From Spirochaetales bacterium (GTDB lineage Bacteria > Spirochaetota > Spirochaetia > Sphaerochaetales > Sphaerochaetaceae): a stretch of 7,536 nt of DNA. The stretch spans positions 1-7,536 of the forward strand of contig JAGCUM010000008.1 of the NCBI GenBank assembly GCA_017962865.1, in the 5' to 3' direction. Positions 6,157 to 7,536 of this stretch are shown here, in pieces. Position 1 is the first letter of the stretch. The number at the start of each line of letters is the position of its first letter. The translations under genes and the position numbers were made by a program. Under the pieces are notes generated by a model, which was not told where the DNA came from, did not search any database, and saw only the letters and a program-made list of their open reading frames with translations.

Positions 6157-6497
6157 ATAATCAGAGCGATAATATTCAGCGGCTCGTCATTGGGATTGGT
6201 GATTCCATGCTCTGTTCCGCTGGGAGTGACTGTCACATCTCCGGCCTCAATCGGGACGATTGTGCCGTTATCGTTGTACTCTGCTTTTCCTGAGAGAACA
6301 TAATAAATCTCTGTATCCCCTTCATGGACGTGATAACCTATTCCAGAATGAGGTGCGACAGTGGTATGAGCAAACACCCTTCCCTTTCCGTTGAGTTCCT
6401 CAACTGTGTTGATAAGATGCCTGACCGTAATATACCCGTCCGCACCGAACTTGTGCTCGGCCTTTTCTATATTCCTTTCACTACCTTTTCTGACCAT
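6147..6497 (-). CDS. small single-domain cupin protein
   Basis: A 116-residue cupin. Both classical motifs are intact: motif 1 as GIGYHVHEGDTEIYYVLSG (H56, H58, E63, G70) and motif 2 as GDVTVTPSGTEHGITN (G86, P92, G94, H97, N101). The four metal ligands H56, H58, E63 and H97 are all present, so a metal-binding beta-barrel is expected. Such stand-alone cupins include isomerases, dioxygenases and sugar-binding proteins; the reaction is not readable. I chose the ATG at 6497; an upstream TTG at 6539 would overlap the preceding gene by 23 bp. GGAGG is 12 nt before the ATG, a rather long distance, while GGAAG sits closer. It lies 19 bp after the YhcH-family gene, as the last gene of the operon, and overlaps the convergent XRE gene by 10 bp. 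Confidence 0.9.
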   Translation of the reverse strand: MVRKGSERNIEKAEHKFGADGYITVRHLINTVEELNGKGRVFAHTTVAPHSGIGYHVHEGDTEIYYVLSGKAEYNDNGTIVPIEAGDVTVTPSGTEHGITNPNDEPLNIIALIIYG

Positions 6498-6516
6498 TGT
6501 TCTTCCGATCCTCCGA

Positions 6517-6972
6517 TTATACAGGAACCTTGATGACAATCTTTTTGATTGGAATCTGCTTGTCTACTGCACATCTGGGTTTGTGGGCATCCTCAGGGGC
6601 AAGGACAATGAAGTCTCCTGCATTGAGGAAGACCTTTCCATAAAAAGCAGGCTCTTCATAGAATTCGATGTCATTTTCCTCGTCATATGCTACAGCTACG
6701 GGACCTAGTTCCTCTCTCTTGCATACTCCGCAGAATTCCATGCCTTCAATGACATACTGGACATCGAAGTATTTCTCATGAGTCTCGAACCTATTGTCGT
6801 CCCATTTGAATGAAGTGTATCTCTGCACACTCACCCGCACGCCTTCCTCGAGTTCAATCCAACCTTCCGGCAGATCCGCAAGATCCGTCCTCTTAAGAAA
6901 TTCGAATGCAATTCTGAATTTCCTTTCCGTGAAATCATACTTGTATTCAAGTCCGTTTCTTGTTGAAAACAT
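6517..6972 (-). CDS. YhcH/YjgK/YiaL family protein (DUF386)
   Basis: A 151-residue protein of the YhcH/YjgK/YiaL (TabA/NanQ/EbgC) family, at its normal length. Signatures are ETHEKYFDVQYVIEGME (63-79, with H65, D70 and Q72), the acidic stretch YDEENDIEFY (96-105), GDFIVLAPEDAHKPRC (119-134, with H130) and the closing KKIVIKVP (143-150). Members act on sugars; NanQ (YhcH) helps interconvert sialic acid anomers, and YiaL is encoded beside a TRAP transporter for 2,3-diketo-L-gulonate. The context here, near dctPQM, supports a role with an imported sugar acid, which is inference. The ATG shares one base with the stop of the cyclase gene (TGATG), with AAGGAG upstream, so translation is coupled. 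Confidence 0.93.
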   Translation of the reverse strand: MFSTRNGLEYKYDFTERKFRIAFEFLKRTDLADLPEGWIELEEGVRVSVQRYTSFKWDDNRFETHEKYFDVQYVIEGMEFCGVCKREELGPVAVAYDEENDIEFYEEPAFYGKVFLNAGDFIVLAPEDAHKPRCAVDKQIPIKKIVIKVPV

Positions 6973-7536
6973 CAGAAGAACTCCTTCAGGCCTTCGATGG
7001 CATAGAGTCTCACCGGGCAGGAATCCAATCCCTTGATGTACATCGGAGCAAAGCTCACGAAGAAAGTGTCTGTCTTGAGCTGGTCGAGGTTCTTGATGAC
7101 CTCGAGGAATGTGATGTTCTCAGCCATGCAGATGTCATGGAACGGCTTGACGTCCTCGTTGCAGTTCTCAATTGAGACGCCGTCGCCGAAACCGACGCAC
7201 TTGACCTTGTGGTCGACCATCCACTGTGCCGTCTCTCCGTTTACCAGAAGTCTCTTGTCCTCGGGACCGTTGGTCTTGGGTGTGAACGGGGCAAGCTTAT
7301 AGCAGGAATCCAGAATAACCACATCACCGGGCCTGACTCTTTTTCCGATAGCCTTGTCCAGGTCTGCAGCGCTGATGTGCTTCAGGGGCTCCAGATCCTT
7401 GAACTCATAGTAGATAGCCCTTCCCATGAACGCTGTAAGAGGAAGATCAGCTACGCTTGCACCGTCTTCGAACTGATGGTACGGGCACTCGCAGTGGGTT
7501 CCCAGGTGGGTCATGATATCCACGTTGGTATGGAAA
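6972..7536 (-). CDS. cyclase / kynurenine formamidase-like metal hydrolase (5' end missing)
   Basis: The C-terminal 187 residues of a cyclase-family (PF04199-type) hydrolase; the frame is open to the window edge, so the start lies outside and perhaps 30-70 residues are missing. A GTG at 7523 falls within the conserved core and is unlikely to be the start. The metal motif reads HLGTHCECPYH, matching HxxxHxDxxxH with Glu instead of Asp. The second set is also present: FHDICMAENITFLEVIKNL, with His and Glu 12 residues apart as in KynB. SCPVRLYAIEG matches the usual SPVRxxA end. The family hydrolyses amides or cyclic compounds (formylkynurenine, isatin and others) with a dinuclear metal site. It is the most upstream gene visible in an operon with the YhcH-family protein and cupin. 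Substrate is unknown; tryptophan degradation is not implied by the neighbours. Confidence 0.9.
   Translation of the reverse strand, partial: FHTNVDIMTHLGTHCECPYHQFEDGASVADLPLTAFMGRAIYYEFKDLEPLKHISAADLDKAIGKRVRPGDVVILDSCYKLAPFTPKTNGPEDKRLLVNGETAQWMVDHKVKCVGFGDGVSIENCNEDVKPFHDICMAENITFLEVIKNLDQLKTDTFFVSFAPMYIKGLDSCPVRLYAIEGLKEFF

Noticed and set aside
1..7536. Defence system, prophage, CRISPR, tRNA or transposon
   Set aside because: The XRE/ImmA-like gene can suggest mobile-element control, but no integrase, phage or toxin gene, attachment repeats, spaced repeats or tRNA-like fold were seen; the neighbours are metabolic and transport genes.

Overview
The window looks like a catabolic transport locus of a spirochaete, possibly Sphaerochaeta- or Treponema-like. 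The taxonomic hint is weak. It rests on the TRAP binding protein's export signal, which ends in FANGG followed by an A/E/G-rich stretch, a leader style common in Spirochaetota. Base composition is close to balanced in the genes and clearly AT-rich in the single long intergenic region. There are no rRNA or tRNA genes, CRISPR arrays or insertion sequences.

Layout: the right end (7536 to 6147, minus strand) is an operon running into the window from beyond its edge. It encodes a cyclase/kynurenine-formamidase-like hydrolase (5' end missing), a YhcH/YjgK/YiaL-family sugar protein and a small single-domain cupin, joined by a 1-bp overlap and a 19-bp gap. Opposite to it, on the plus strand (5131-6156), lies an XRE-type regulator fused to an ImmA/IrrE-like domain that has lost its HExxH zinc site. 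The 3' ends of cupin and regulator overlap by 10 bp. Upstream of the regulator is a 473-bp AT-rich intergenic region (4658-5130) with divergent promoter candidates and several inverted repeats. From there a five-gene minus-strand operon runs to position 66: dctP (binding protein), a strong hairpin, dctQ, dctM (overlapping dctQ by 4 bp), a 2H-phosphoesterase/LigT-like protein that has lost one of two catalytic histidines, and a cytoplasmic NHL-repeat beta-propeller. The end of this operon carries a terminator-like hairpin inside the last codons.

Together: DctPQM should import an organic acid with sodium or proton symport. The YhcH-family protein, cyclase-family hydrolase and cupin are plausible processing enzymes for the imported compound; a precedent is E. 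coli yiaL next to the yiaMNO TRAP transporter for 2,3-diketo-L-gulonate. The divergent XRE/ImmA-like protein is the natural candidate for the local regulator. The substrate cannot be read from the sequence. The least expected parts are the degenerate 2H protein and the NHL propeller locked into the TRAP operon, and the regulator's pseudo-peptidase domain, which may act as a ligand sensor.
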